A model generated the notes under the pieces. That model had not been told where the DNA came from and made no database searches. It saw only the letters and a program-made list of their open reading frames with translations. 64,000 nt of DNA, taken from positions 124,001-188,000 of the forward strand of contig CAWGDM010000001.1 of NCBI GenBank assembly GCA_963821345.1, given 5' to 3'. Both the position numbers and the translations under genes were made by a program. This DNA is from WHSW01 sp963821345 (GTDB lineage Bacteria > Actinomycetota > Thermoleophilia > Solirubrobacterales > 70-9). Positions 25,692 to 32,835 of the stretch are shown piece after piece. Numbering within the stretch: the stretch's first letter is position 1; each line of letters starts with the position of its first letter.

Positions 25692-26417
25692 ATGGAGAGC
25701 ATGAGGCCGTACAGCTACTGCTACAAGGGTCTGGTGACGGCGCTGGCCGCGGTGGCGGCGCTGGCGCTCGCCCTGGCCGGGATCGCGATTGCGCGCCCGC
25801 ACGCGAAGATGACCTCGGTCAAGCTCAGCCCGACGCTGTGCGAGACCACCGGCGGCGGCAAGTTCGTCGCCATCCCCGGGTTCAAGGGCGAGATGATCGA
25901 CCGGCGGCTGCTCGCCGACATCCGCTGGATCCAGAAGCGCTACCCGATCTTCATCACCGACGGCTACTCGATGAGCGACGTGCACGCCGAGAACGGCGAG
26001 CACCCGATCGGCCTGGCGCTCGACATCGTCCCCGACAAGGCCGCCGGCGGCACCTGGGCCCAGATCACCCAGCTCGCCCGCTGGGCCGAGCCGAAGCAGA
26101 ACCAGCCGCGAGCCCCGTTCCGGTGGGTCGGCTACGACGGCGACGAGGGCCACGGGCGCGGCAACCACCTGCACCTCTCGTGGAGCCACTCGGTGACCTC
26201 GCCCGGGCGGCCGGCGAAGCTGGTCGACACGATCCGCTGCCCGGACCCGATCGGCACGACGACCACGACCCCGCCGACCGGCGGCTCGACCGAGGGCGAG
26301 ACGACCCCCTCCTCCTCACACGGCAACCGTGGCCATGGCCACGGCCACGCGAGCAGCTCCGGCGGCGTGCACAGCAAGCTGGCGCTCGCCCCGCCGGTGC
26401 CCGAGACCGGCGAGTAG
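25692..26417 (+). CDS. Secreted M15-like (D-Ala-D-Ala carboxypeptidase-type) protein
   Basis: A protein of about 241 residues, probably exported. A hydrophobic segment (LVTALAAVAALALALAGIAIA) lies near residues 14-34. The catalytic-like domain has SDVHAENGEHPIGLALDIVPD, with the His and Asp of an M15/DD-peptidase-type zinc site, and later HGRGNHLHLSWSHS supplying the third ligand. This His...Asp...His set fits LAS-family enzymes that cut peptidoglycan peptides. The tail is Thr/Ser/Gly/His-rich with an HGHGHAS run, perhaps a cell-wall or metal-binding linker. ATG 25692 is used; ATG 25701 is an alternative. The 142 bases upstream hold nothing I recognise. Confidence 0.72.
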   Translation: MESMRPYSYCYKGLVTALAAVAALALALAGIAIARPHAKMTSVKLSPTLCETTGGGKFVAIPGFKGEMIDRRLLADIRWIQKRYPIFITDGYSMSDVHAENGEHPIGLALDIVPDKAAGGTWAQITQLARWAEPKQNQPRAPFRWVGYDGDEGHGRGNHLHLSWSHSVTSPGRPAKLVDTIRCPDPIGTTTTTPPTGGSTEGETTPSSSHGNRGHGHGHASSSGGVHSKLALAPPVPETGE

Positions 26418-26507
26418 CGCCGCCCGGCGCGCAGACGACCGGGGTCCGCCATCCGCCCGAACACCGGTCGGCAAGTCTCTATCGGGCGGATCTAGACTGG
26501 CCAGCCC

Positions 26508-26579
26508 GGGCGCGTAGCTCAGTGGGAGAGCGCTCGCTTCACACGCGAGAGGTCGCTGGTTCGAAACCAGCCGCGCCCA
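26508..26579 (+). tRNA. tRNA-Val (anticodon CAC)
   Basis: A complete cloverleaf: acceptor GGGCGCG (26508-26514) pairs with CGCGCCC (26572-26578), then discriminator A. The D arm is GCTC...GAGC, the anticodon stem CTCGC/GCGAG with loop TTCACAC (anticodon CAC), and the T arm GCTGG-TTCGAAA-CCAGC. The CCA end is not encoded. TAGACT at 26493-26498 is a plausible -10 element. Confidence 0.95.
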
Positions 26580-26613
26580 TCCTCGGCTGCCGTCGCGAGA
26601 TACTGCGCGAGCG

Positions 26614-26667
26614 ATGTCGGAGGAGAACGTGGAGCAGGTCCACCGCGCCTATGCCGAGGGACGATGA
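26614..26667 (+). pseudogene. 17-codon remnant of a SnoaL-like gene
   Basis: ATG 26614 opens MSEENVEQVHRAYAEGR followed by TGA. This is the standard opening of SnoaL / nuclear-transport-factor-2-like proteins (MSxENVExVRRxYExxxxGD), cut off after the first helix. It has a GCGCGAG leader, and its stop overlaps the ATG of the next gene (ATGA at 26664-26667), so it may now act as a coupled leader. It suggests that the two genes that follow replaced the rest of the original gene. Confidence 0.45.
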
Positions 26668-27896
26668 CCGAGGACCAGCAAGCGAAGCCTCAGCTCCTTT
26701 CTACCGACACTCTCCGTGCTCAGTTCCCTGGGCTGTCGCCTGAGGTCGCGGCCCTCGACGGTGCGGCGGGAACCCAGGTGCCGCGGGCGGTCGTGGACGC
26801 GGTCGCGGAGGGCCTTGTGACGGTGATGGCGAACGCCGGTGGGGCATTCGCCGCCAGCCACGTGAGCACTCAGGTCGTGGGCGAGGCCCGGTCCGCGATC
26901 GCCGATCTCGTCGGCGGCGTGCCGGAAGGGGTTGTCCTGGGACCGAACATGACGACGCTGACGTTCCAGATCGCCGACACGCTCTCGCGCGCCTGGGGGC
27001 CGGGCGACGAGGTGGTCGTGACCTCGCTCGATCACGACGCCAATATCCGGCCCTGGCGGCTGGCCGCAGAGCGTGCCGGCGCGACGGTGCGCGTCGCCGA
27101 GTTCGACGTCGAGACCGGCGAACTGCCCGTCGAGTCGGTCGAGAGCGTGCTCAGCAACCGCACCCGGCTGGTCGCAGTGACCGCCGCCTCGAACGCGATC
27201 GGCACCCGGCCCGACGTGCGCGCGATCTGCGACGCGACGCACGACGCCGGCGGGCTCGCGTACGTCGATGGCGTGCACGCGACCCCGCATGTGCCGACCG
27301 ACGTGGCCGCGCTGGCGGCCGACTTCTACGCGTGCTCGTCCTACAAGTTCTGCGGGCCGCACACGGGCGCGGTCGTCGCTGATCCTGCTCTGCTGGAGGA
27401 CCTGCGACCGGCGAAGCTGATCCCGGCGCCGGACGGGGTGCCGGGTCGCTTCGAGCACGGCACTCCGCCCTTCGAGCTGCTCGCCGGCGTGCGCGCCACT
27501 GTGGACTGGCTCGCCGGCCTCACCGATGCGTCGGGCGGTCGGCGGACCCGGCTGCTCACCACATTCGCCGCGATCGAGACGCGACTCCAGGGCCTTCTCG
27601 ACCAGCTGCTCGCCGGCCTCTCCGCCATTGACGGCGTGCGCCTGCTGGGAGCGCCGCGCCTGCGCACCTCGACGGTGTCCTTCGTCGTCGACGGGCACAC
27701 ACCCACGGCCCTCGCCGCCCGCCTGGCCGGTGAGGGCATCGCCGTGTGGGACGGCGACAACTACGCCTACGAGCTGATGAGCCGCTACGGCTTCGCCGAG
27801 ACGGGGGGCGCGATCCGCGCGAGCATCGTGCTCTACACGACCGCCGAGGAGATCGACCGCCTCGTCGCCGCCGTCGCAGCCGTGGCAGGGCGGTAG
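26664..27896 (+). CDS. Class V aminotransferase-fold PLP enzyme, cysteine desulfurase-like (VC1184-type)
   Basis: A 410-residue PLP enzyme of fold type I, class V. K228 in CSSYKFCGPHTG is the Schiff-base lysine. VVTSLDHDANIRPW near residue 118 has the His that stacks on PLP, and YVDGVHATPH near residue 200 carries the Asp that contacts the pyridine nitrogen. The start region FPGLSPEVAALDGAAGTQ and the overall layout match the cysteine desulfurase-like VC1184 group; the substrate of that group is not settled and true desulfurase activity should not be assumed. It is followed after 11 bases by a second enzyme of the same class. Its position just behind tRNA-Val and a truncated gene suggests acquisition. 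Confidence 0.82.
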   Translation: MTEDQQAKPQLLSTDTLRAQFPGLSPEVAALDGAAGTQVPRAVVDAVAEGLVTVMANAGGAFAASHVSTQVVGEARSAIADLVGGVPEGVVLGPNMTTLTFQIADTLSRAWGPGDEVVVTSLDHDANIRPWRLAAERAGATVRVAEFDVETGELPVESVESVLSNRTRLVAVTAASNAIGTRPDVRAICDATHDAGGLAYVDGVHATPHVPTDVAALAADFYACSSYKFCGPHTGAVVADPALLEDLRPAKLIPAPDGVPGRFEHGTPPFELLAGVRATVDWLAGLTDASGGRRTRLLTTFAAIETRLQGLLDQLLAGLSAIDGVRLLGAPRLRTSTVSFVVDGHTPTALAARLAGEGIAVWDGDNYAYELMSRYGFAETGGAIRASIVLYTTAEEIDRLVAAVAAVAGR

Positions 27897-27907
27897 CTCG
27901 CCTACCC

Positions 27908-29050
27908 ATGATGAGCCGCTTGGTCGACCCCGACGACTTCCCAGGCTCCAAGCACAGCGCCTACCTGGACGCCGCGAACATCGCCCTGATGTACGGGGGC
28001 GCACAGCGGGCGATCGTCGATTGGCAACGCGACGTTGCCGACAACGGCAGCCTGGCATTGAGCGAGGCCACCGAGGCCAACGTCTTCGACGACCTTCATC
28101 GGGCCGCCGCCCGGCTGTTCAACGCGGAGCCCGAGGACATCGCCGTGGGCTCGAGCGCGACGGAGCTCCTCGGCTCGCTGGCCTGGGCTGTCGCGCCCGA
28201 GGCGGGCACGAACGTCGTCGGGACCGCGCTGGCCTTCCCCAGCACGATCTACCCCTGGCGACGGGTTGCGGCCAGTACCGGCTGTCAGATCAGGCTCGCC
28301 GAGGGCGATGCCGGTCGAGTAAGCCTCGAGGAGATCCTCGGGCTGATCGACGAGGACACGGCCGTCGTCTGCATCTCGCACGTCGAGTATGGAGGGGGCC
28401 AGCGGTTCGACCTCGCGAGCCTGGCGGTGGCCGCGCATGAGCACGGCGCCCTGTTGGTCGTCGACGCCACTCAATCCGCCGGCGCGATCCCGATCGACGC
28501 TCGCGCCGATGCGCTCGATGCCGTGGTCTCTGCTGGCTATAAGTGGCTCTGTGGGCCGTTTGGCGCGGGCGTCATGTACCTCGCCCCCCACCTGCAAGCC
28601 GGGCTGGCGCCGGGGTTGGTCGGGTTTCGAAGCCACCAAGACATGTGGGATCTTCGGGCCGATCGGCTTGACTACCCGCCAACGGCGCGGCGATTCGAGT
28701 TCAGCACGATGGCATACGGCTGTGCGCTCGGCTTATCGCGCTCGATCGAGTTCCTGCTCGACGTCGGGGTCGACGGCATATTCGAGTACAACCGGCAGCT
28801 TGCCGACCTGTTGATCCAGGGGCTGCGTGGCCGAAATCTGGAGATCACCTCTCCCATGAACGATGCAGAGCGCACAGCGATCGTCACCGCACGCTTCGCA
28901 GGGGTCGATCCGGCCGAGATCGCCGCGCGACTCCGGGAGGCTCGGGTCGTGGCCTCGTCGCGAAGCGACGTGATCCGGTTCTCTCCGCATCTCTACACCC
29001 GCGAAGCGGACATAGAACGCACCCTGGACTGCATCGACGAGATGCTCTAA
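27908..29050 (+). CDS. Second class V aminotransferase-fold PLP enzyme
   Basis: A 380-residue PLP enzyme of the same class as its neighbour but only distantly similar. K212 in SAGYKWLCGPFGAG is the Schiff-base lysine, and LLVVDATQSAGAIPID holds the Asp for the pyridine nitrogen and the Gln/Ser pair typical of class V. AFPSTIYPWR replaces the usual His-containing loop, so the residue stacking on PLP differs. Isopenicillin-N-epimerase-like and kynureninase-like enzymes are the nearest groups I can name. ATG 27908 is immediately followed by a second ATG. Tandem placement suggests two steps of one pathway or a hetero-oligomer, which is inference. Confidence 0.8.
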   Translation: MMSRLVDPDDFPGSKHSAYLDAANIALMYGGAQRAIVDWQRDVADNGSLALSEATEANVFDDLHRAAARLFNAEPEDIAVGSSATELLGSLAWAVAPEAGTNVVGTALAFPSTIYPWRRVAASTGCQIRLAEGDAGRVSLEEILGLIDEDTAVVCISHVEYGGGQRFDLASLAVAAHEHGALLVVDATQSAGAIPIDARADALDAVVSAGYKWLCGPFGAGVMYLAPHLQAGLAPGLVGFRSHQDMWDLRADRLDYPPTARRFEFSTMAYGCALGLSRSIEFLLDVGVDGIFEYNRQLADLLIQGLRGRNLEITSPMNDAERTAIVTARFAGVDPAEIAARLREARVVASSRSDVIRFSPHLYTREADIERTLDCIDEML

Positions 29051-29084
29051 GCGGGGGCGCCTTTTCCGTAGAAAGACGAAACCG

Positions 29085-29107
29085 TCGGCACTTACGGGAG
29101 GTGCCGA
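29085..29107. terminator. Short hairpin downstream of the PLP pair
   Basis: TCGGCAC (29085-29091) and GTGCCGA (29101-29107) pair perfectly across a 9-base loop, 35 bases after the stop of the second PLP gene. There is no T-tract, so termination is only possible. Confidence 0.3.
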
Positions 29108-29275
29108 TACCGGAAACCGCTCATCGATCGATTACCCCTGCGGGTGACGGGACACCCCCGAAGCATGGGCCGATCCCGCCCTTGGGCTCCTGGCCGCCGG
29201 GCCCTTCCTCACGGACGATCTCCTCAATGGCAACGACGCTCCAGCGTCACCGCCGCAACTCGAAGGAGACAGAAC

Positions 29276-29683
29276 ATGGATATCACTCACAACCACCTCC
29301 GCGGCCGAATCGCGCGGATCGTCGCAACCGGTGCGGCTGCCCTCGCGGTCCTCGTCGCCCTGCCCGGCGCCGCCTCCGCGGACACCCAGACGACGGTGAG
29401 CCTCGACCCCCAGCAGGGTGGCTTCTACGGCTACGTCGACAGCCCCGACCCCGGCTGCGAGCTCAATCGCACGGTCGAGCTCTACAGGGTCAAGAAGAAC
29501 AAGCAGCTGAAGCTCGTCACCAGTACGGGCGCGGTCCCGATCGGCGAGCGGAGCTACTGGTCGCTGGCGGCCACCAAGTCGGGCAAGTACGTCGCCCAGG
29601 TCCCGCGGATGGTGGTCGGCTCCGGCGAATTCCCAGTCGTCTGCGGTGCAGCGACTAGCGCCAAGGTCCACTCGCTCAACTGA
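29276..29683 (+). CDS. Small secreted protein, paralogue-like to the one at 23041
   Basis: A 135-residue protein with a good ribosome binding site (AAGGAG) 9 bases before ATG 29276. Residues 1-36 form a signal peptide ending ALPGAASA. The mature part has GGFYGYVDSPDPGCELNRTVELYRVKKNKQ and then SYWSLAATKSGKYVAQVP, the same Cys - VxLYR - GxYxAxV arrangement as the protein at 23041, and a second Cys near the end (FPVVCGAAT). It is probably a small beta-sandwich stabilised by a disulfide. The function is unknown. It lies 225 bases after the PLP pair with no co-transcribed neighbour. Confidence 0.72.
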   Translation: MDITHNHLRGRIARIVATGAAALAVLVALPGAASADTQTTVSLDPQQGGFYGYVDSPDPGCELNRTVELYRVKKNKQLKLVTSTGAVPIGERSYWSLAATKSGKYVAQVPRMVVGSGEFPVVCGAATSAKVHSLN

Positions 29684-30075
29684 GCGAACCGAAGGACGTG
29701 GGAGAGCGGTCGGCGGTGTCGCAAGCCCGCCGACCGCGCTCCCGCGCCTCCGGGATCACCGCGCCCTGAGACGCGTGACGAAAACCTCCCTTACAGGGGG
29801 TGTAAATCGCCTCGGTACCTTCGCCCGGCCAAGTAACGCCGACCCGTTGCGGTCGGTGAGAGCCGCGTCGCTAGCGCCTCTCGGCTGAGGCCCAGGTCCA
29901 TGGGAACGCTGGGCCTCAGCGGGGAGGCGCGAGCGACCCCGCTGCAAATCACAACGCCGGCCCCTTTTCTCCACACCCTTCCCCTGATCGCCCTGTCTCG
30001 GTCAGGTGGGGCCGGCGATGATTTTTTCGTCGCCCGTCGGTCTATAGAGGCGATAACCAATCGACGGGAGGAACC
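29684..30075. other. Intergenic stretch of 392 bases with two symmetric elements
   Basis: I see no convincing gene here on either strand. TTACA-GGGGG-TGTAA at 29791-29805 is a small dyad that could be an operator. A strong hairpin follows at 29884-29920, listed separately. The last 15 bases contain GACGGGAGGAACC, the ribosome binding site of the VOC gene at 30076. Confidence 0.4.
29884..29920. terminator. Perfect 12-bp hairpin, possible terminator or regulatory RNA element
   Basis: GCTGAGGCCCAG (29884-29895) and CTGGGCCTCAGC (29909-29920) are perfect reverse complements with a 13-base loop. It is 200 bases after the secreted-protein stop and 155 before the next start, with no T-tract on either strand. 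A role as terminator or mRNA leader structure is inferred. Confidence 0.4.
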
Positions 30076-30570
30076 ATGCCCCAGAAGATCGTTCCGAACC
30101 TCTGGTTCGACACCGAGGCCGAGGAGGCCGCCGAGTTCTACATCTCCGTCTTCAAGACGGGCCGGATCGTCAACGTCACCCACTACACCGAGGGCGCGCC
30201 GCGCGAGGCGGGCATGGTGATGACGGTCGAGTTCGAGCTCGACGGCGAGCGGTTCGTCGGCATCAACGGCGGCGACCAGTTCAAGTTCGACGAGGCGGTC
30301 TCGTTCCAGATCAGCTGCGCCGACCAGGACGAGGTCGACTACTTCTGGGAGCGGCTCACCGAGGGCGGCGAGGAGGGTCAGTGCGGCTGGCTCAGGGATC
30401 GCTACGGCCTCTCCTGGCAGGTCGTCCCGGAGGGCATGGATGAGGTCTTCTCCGACCCGGACCCGCAGCGGGCCGAGCGGGCGATGCAGGCGATGCTGAA
30501 GATGAGCAAGCTCGACGTCGCGGCCCTGCGCGCGGCGGCCGAGGGCGCCGACACGCCGAGCCCGGCATGA
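30076..30570 (+). CDS. VOC family protein (PhnB / 3-demethylubiquinone methyltransferase-like domain)
   Basis: A 164-residue protein of the vicinal oxygen chelate superfamily, PhnB-like branch. The start KIVPNLWFDTEAEEAAEFYISVF is characteristic, as are FELDGERFVGINGGDQFKF and GGEEGQCGWLRDRYGLSWQVVPEGM. The C-terminal helix ERAMQAMLKMSKLDVAAL is also standard. Despite the domain name there is no evidence of methyltransferase activity in this branch. ATG 30076 lies behind GGGAGGAACC. Its stop overlaps the start of a second VOC gene by 4 bases (ATGA), so the two are coupled. Confidence 0.88.
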   Translation: MPQKIVPNLWFDTEAEEAAEFYISVFKTGRIVNVTHYTEGAPREAGMVMTVEFELDGERFVGINGGDQFKFDEAVSFQISCADQDEVDYFWERLTEGGEEGQCGWLRDRYGLSWQVVPEGMDEVFSDPDPQRAERAMQAMLKMSKLDVAALRAAAEGADTPSPA

Positions 30571-30923
30571 ACAAGCTCGACTTCGTCGCGATCCCGTCAA
30601 CCGACTCCGACCGCACCCGCGCCTTCTATATCGAGACGCTGGGGCTGCGACCAGATGAGAAGGCCAACTACGAGTTCTGGATCGGCGAAACCTGCTTCGG
30701 GATCTGGGAGCCGGACAAGATGGGCGGCAGCTTCGCGCCGCAGAAGAACGGCCACATCGCGATCCACGTCGACGACATCGCGGCGGCTCGGGCCGAGCTG
30801 GAGGCAAAGGGGGTCGAGTTCATCGGCGAGACGTTCGACACCGGCGTCTGCCACATGGCGTTCTTCACCGACCCCGACGGCAACGACCTGCTGCTCCACA
30901 ACCGCTACGCGCCACGCGACTGA
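30567..30923 (+). CDS. VOC family protein (glyoxalase/bleomycin resistance-like)
   Basis: A 118-residue single VOC domain. LDFVAIPSTDSDRTRAFYIETLGLRPDE is the usual first beta-alpha unit. IAIHVDDIAAARAELEAKGVEFIGE and MAFFTDPDGNDLLLHNRY make the second, with the Glu/His-type metal positions partly replaced (DLLLHN), so metal binding is uncertain. It overlaps the previous VOC gene by 4 bases. Its stop codon forms one arm of a palindrome shared with the converging gene. Confidence 0.85.
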   Translation: MNKLDFVAIPSTDSDRTRAFYIETLGLRPDEKANYEFWIGETCFGIWEPDKMGGSFAPQKNGHIAIHVDDIAAARAELEAKGVEFIGETFDTGVCHMAFFTDPDGNDLLLHNRYAPRD

Positions 30924-30936
30924 GCGCGGCCGCTCA
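30921..30936. repeat. Palindrome formed by two converging stop codons
   Basis: TGAGCG-CGGC-CGCTCA spans the TGA of the plus-strand VOC gene and the TGA of the minus-strand gene. The 6-bp stem could act as a weak bidirectional terminator; no T-tracts flank it. Confidence 0.35.
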
Positions 30937-31392
30937 GCGGCCGAGCGTTCGCAGGAAGCCGTGGGCGGCCGTGGGGACCTTGTCGACGAGCTCACGGACC
31001 TCGGCCAGGGCCGCGCGCAGCTCGGCGTCGCCGGCCTCGATCGGCATCATCGAGTCCTGCAGCTCGGCGATCACGCGGCTGGCGTCCTCGGCCGCGACAA
31101 CCGCGCGCTCGACGAACGACTTCACCCCCTGCGAGGCGACCCCCGGCGTCGCCGCCTCCTCGGGCGGGACCGAGATCCCGTGGCGGTCGGCGAACGCGGT
31201 GTTCGCGCGCTTGGCCCGGCCGTAGGCGCGCTGCAGGGGCCGAAACAGCTCGCCCTCGAGCCGATCGCCGGTGGTCTCGTCGAGCAGCTCGTAGGCGCCG
31301 CCCAGACAGGCGACCGCGAGGCCGATCCGGCCGGTGGCGGCGGCGAAGTCGGCAACGATCCGATTGCGCGCCTCGATCGTCGTTACGACCAG
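30934..31392 (-). CDS. Hypothetical helical protein downstream of tatA, apparently starting at CTG
   Basis: A coding frame of about 152 residues continues in the same frame as tatA after its TAG stop (31398-31396). Between that stop and GTG 31125 there is no ATG, GTG or TTG, yet the reading frame looks coding throughout (VVTTIEARNRIVADFAAATG, then LGGAYELLDETTGDRLEGE). CTG at 31392-31390 is 7 bases after a perfect GGAGGA, so I take it as the start. The protein is helical, soluble and without recognisable motifs. Alternatives are read-through of the tatA stop, a base error in the start codon, or a shorter 63-residue form from GTG 31125. Confidence 0.55.
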   Translation of the reverse strand: MVVTTIEARNRIVADFAAATGRIGLAVACLGGAYELLDETTGDRLEGELFRPLQRAYGRAKRANTAFADRHGISVPPEEAATPGVASQGVKSFVERAVVAAEDASRVIAELQDSMMPIEAGDAELRAALAEVRELVDKVPTAAHGFLRTLGR

Positions 31393-31395
31393 CGG

Positions 31396-31719
31396 CTATT
31401 CCTCCGGCTTCGGGTCGGCAGCCGGCTCGCTTGCCGCGGGCGCCGGGGCAGGAGGCGGCGCTGCGGCAGGAGCAGGCGCAGGCTCGACCGGCGTCTTGCC
31501 GGTCAGCGCGTCGCGGAACTCGCGCGCCTCGCGGACGCCCTTGCCCGCCGAGCGGGCGAGCGTCTTCGGGTCGGCCTTGTCACCGACCATCTCCTGGACC
31601 GATTCCTTGACCTCACGCGCCCCGGTCCCGGCCTTGCGGCCGATACCGGGCAGGTACCGATACCCGAACACCAGCAACAGCAGCACGACCACGATCGCGA
31701 TCTCGAGCGGTCCGATCAT
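31396..31719 (-). CDS. tatA: Twin-arginine translocase subunit of the TatA/TatB family
   Basis: A 107-residue membrane protein of the Sec-independent export of folded proteins. Residues 1-20 form the single short membrane helix (IGPLEIAIVVVLLLLVFGYRYLPGIGR, with the conserved PGIGR hinge). An amphipathic helix follows (GAREVKESVQEMVG), then a charged region and an Ala/Pro-rich tail. The E in PLEI replaces the usual polar residue at that place. It has no TatC neighbour in the window. The start is 43 bases from the divergent AraC gene. TatA rather than TatB is favoured by length, but I cannot separate them with certainty. Confidence 0.88.
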   Translation of the reverse strand: MIGPLEIAIVVVLLLLVFGYRYLPGIGRKAGTGAREVKESVQEMVGDKADPKTLARSAGKGVREAREFRDALTGKTPVEPAPAPAAAPPPAPAPAASEPAADPKPEE

Positions 31720-31762
31720 TGCGAGACAGGGTAGAGCCCGGGCTGATCGCGATACTCGCGCG

Positions 31763-32197
31763 ATGGCATTCGTCCCTCCAGCTCGCCACCTGCTTCGGGC
31801 CCGCGATCTCGCCGACGTCCGCTATTTCGAGCACCTCCGCGTCGACGACCTCGCCCGCGCGGCCGGGCTGTCGCGCGCGCATTTCAGCCGTGAGTTTCGC
31901 CGCGCGTTCGGCGAGTCGCCGCACGCTTATCTGCTCACCCGGCGGCTCGAACGCGCCGCCGCGCTGCTGCGGACCACCGACCACTCGGTCGCCGAGATCT
32001 GCTTCTCGGTCGGCCTGCAGAGCGTGGGCTCGTTCACGACCAGCTTCACCCGTACCTACGGTGTCTCGCCGACCGTCTACCGCGAGCGCTTCCCGCCGGC
32101 CTCGGCGTGGGCGATGATCCCGGGCTGCATCGCGCGCGCCTACGGTCGCCCACAACACAGCACGTTTCGAGAAGACAACGGCGCCCCCGGCGCCTAG
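31763..32197 (+). CDS. AraC family transcriptional regulator, DNA-binding domain only
   Basis: A 144-residue protein consisting almost only of the AraC DNA-binding domain. The first helix-turn-helix is LRVDDLARAAGLSRAHFSREFRRAFGESPHAYL, and the second is RTTDHSVAEICFSVGLQSVGSFTTSFTRTYGVSPTVYRERF with the normal GVSPxxYR ending. There is no N-terminal sensor. The VOC gene begins 35 bases downstream, a pairing common in Actinobacteria, so it probably controls that gene. The effector may be sensed by another protein or not at all. Confidence 0.85.
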   Translation: MAFVPPARHLLRARDLADVRYFEHLRVDDLARAAGLSRAHFSREFRRAFGESPHAYLLTRRLERAAALLRTTDHSVAEICFSVGLQSVGSFTTSFTRTYGVSPTVYRERFPPASAWAMIPGCIARAYGRPQHSTFREDNGAPGA

Positions 32198-32232
32198 CGT
32201 GACGGGCGTCAACTCGAACGAGGAGGAAACCG

Positions 32233-32661
32233 ATGATCAGGTTCGCCAACGCGCAGGTCTGGGTCCACGACCAGGACGAGGCGCTCGCCTTCTACACGGA
32301 CAAGCTCGGCATGGAGGTCCGCGCCGACGTCACCCTGCCGGAGATGGGGGACTTCCGCTGGCTGACCGTCTCGCCGCCCGGCCCGGAGGAACCCGCGATC
32401 GTGCTGATGGCGATCCCGGGCCCGCCGGTGATGAGCGAGGAGACCGCCGAGCAGGTGCGCGGCCTGATGGCCAAGGGCTTCGCCGGGACGATCTTCCTGA
32501 CCACCGACGACTGCCGGGCCTCCTACGAGGAGCTCAAGGCACGCGGGGTCGAGTTCACCGAGGCTCCGGAGGACCGCCCCTACGGGACCGACGCGGGCTT
32601 TCGCGATCCGAGCGGCAACTCGTTCAGGCTGACCGAGACGAGGCCCTTGCCCGGGAGCTAA
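32233..32661 (+). CDS. VOC family protein (glyoxalase-like) paired with an AraC regulator
   Basis: A 142-residue VOC domain starting at ATG 32233 behind GAGGAGGAAACC. IRFANAQVWVHDQDEALAFYTDKLGMEVRADV is the first unit, and the second ends with YGTDAGFRDPSGNSFRLTETR, with the Glu at the normal metal position. The region FLTTDDCRASYEELKARGVEF is also typical. Together with the upstream one-domain AraC protein it forms a small regulated pair. Substrate unknown; members include dioxygenases, isomerases and antibiotic-binding proteins. Confidence 0.87.
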   Translation: MIRFANAQVWVHDQDEALAFYTDKLGMEVRADVTLPEMGDFRWLTVSPPGPEEPAIVLMAIPGPPVMSEETAEQVRGLMAKGFAGTIFLTTDDCRASYEELKARGVEFTEAPEDRPYGTDAGFRDPSGNSFRLTETRPLPGS

Positions 32662-32681
32662 CGCCGGGGTAGGATCGCCGC

Positions 32682-32804
32682 ATGTGCCGGGGGGTGCGTC
32701 TGACGATCGTGATCGTCACCACATTGGTGGCGCTCACGGTCGTCTCCGGCGCCTCGGCCCGGACCGCGACCACGGCTCCGTTCAAGGTCAAGCCCGGCTG
32801 CTGA
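32682..32804 (+). CDS. 40-residue secreted peptide
   Basis: ATG 32682 opens a short frame with a complete signal peptide: basic start (CRGVR), hydrophobic core (LTIVIVTTLVALTVV) and an SGASA cleavage site. The predicted mature peptide is only about 14 residues, RTATTAPFKVKPGC, with a C-terminal Cys. It fills the gap between the VOC gene and the serine hydrolase gene. Composition fits a real export signal rather than chance. A purine-rich but weak ribosome binding site (GTAGGAT) precedes it. Function unknown; a signalling or surface peptide is conceivable. Confidence 0.5.
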   Translation: MCRGVRLTIVIVTTLVALTVVSGASARTATTAPFKVKPGC

Positions 32805-32835
32805 GCCGGCTAGCCACCTGTAGCTTCCGGCTGCC

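Noticed and set aside
26558..26579. tRNA-Val 3' end as an attachment site of an integrated element
   Set aside because: I found no direct repeat of the tRNA 3' end downstream and no integrase gene, so an att site is not supported; only the truncated gene stub suggests a breakpoint.
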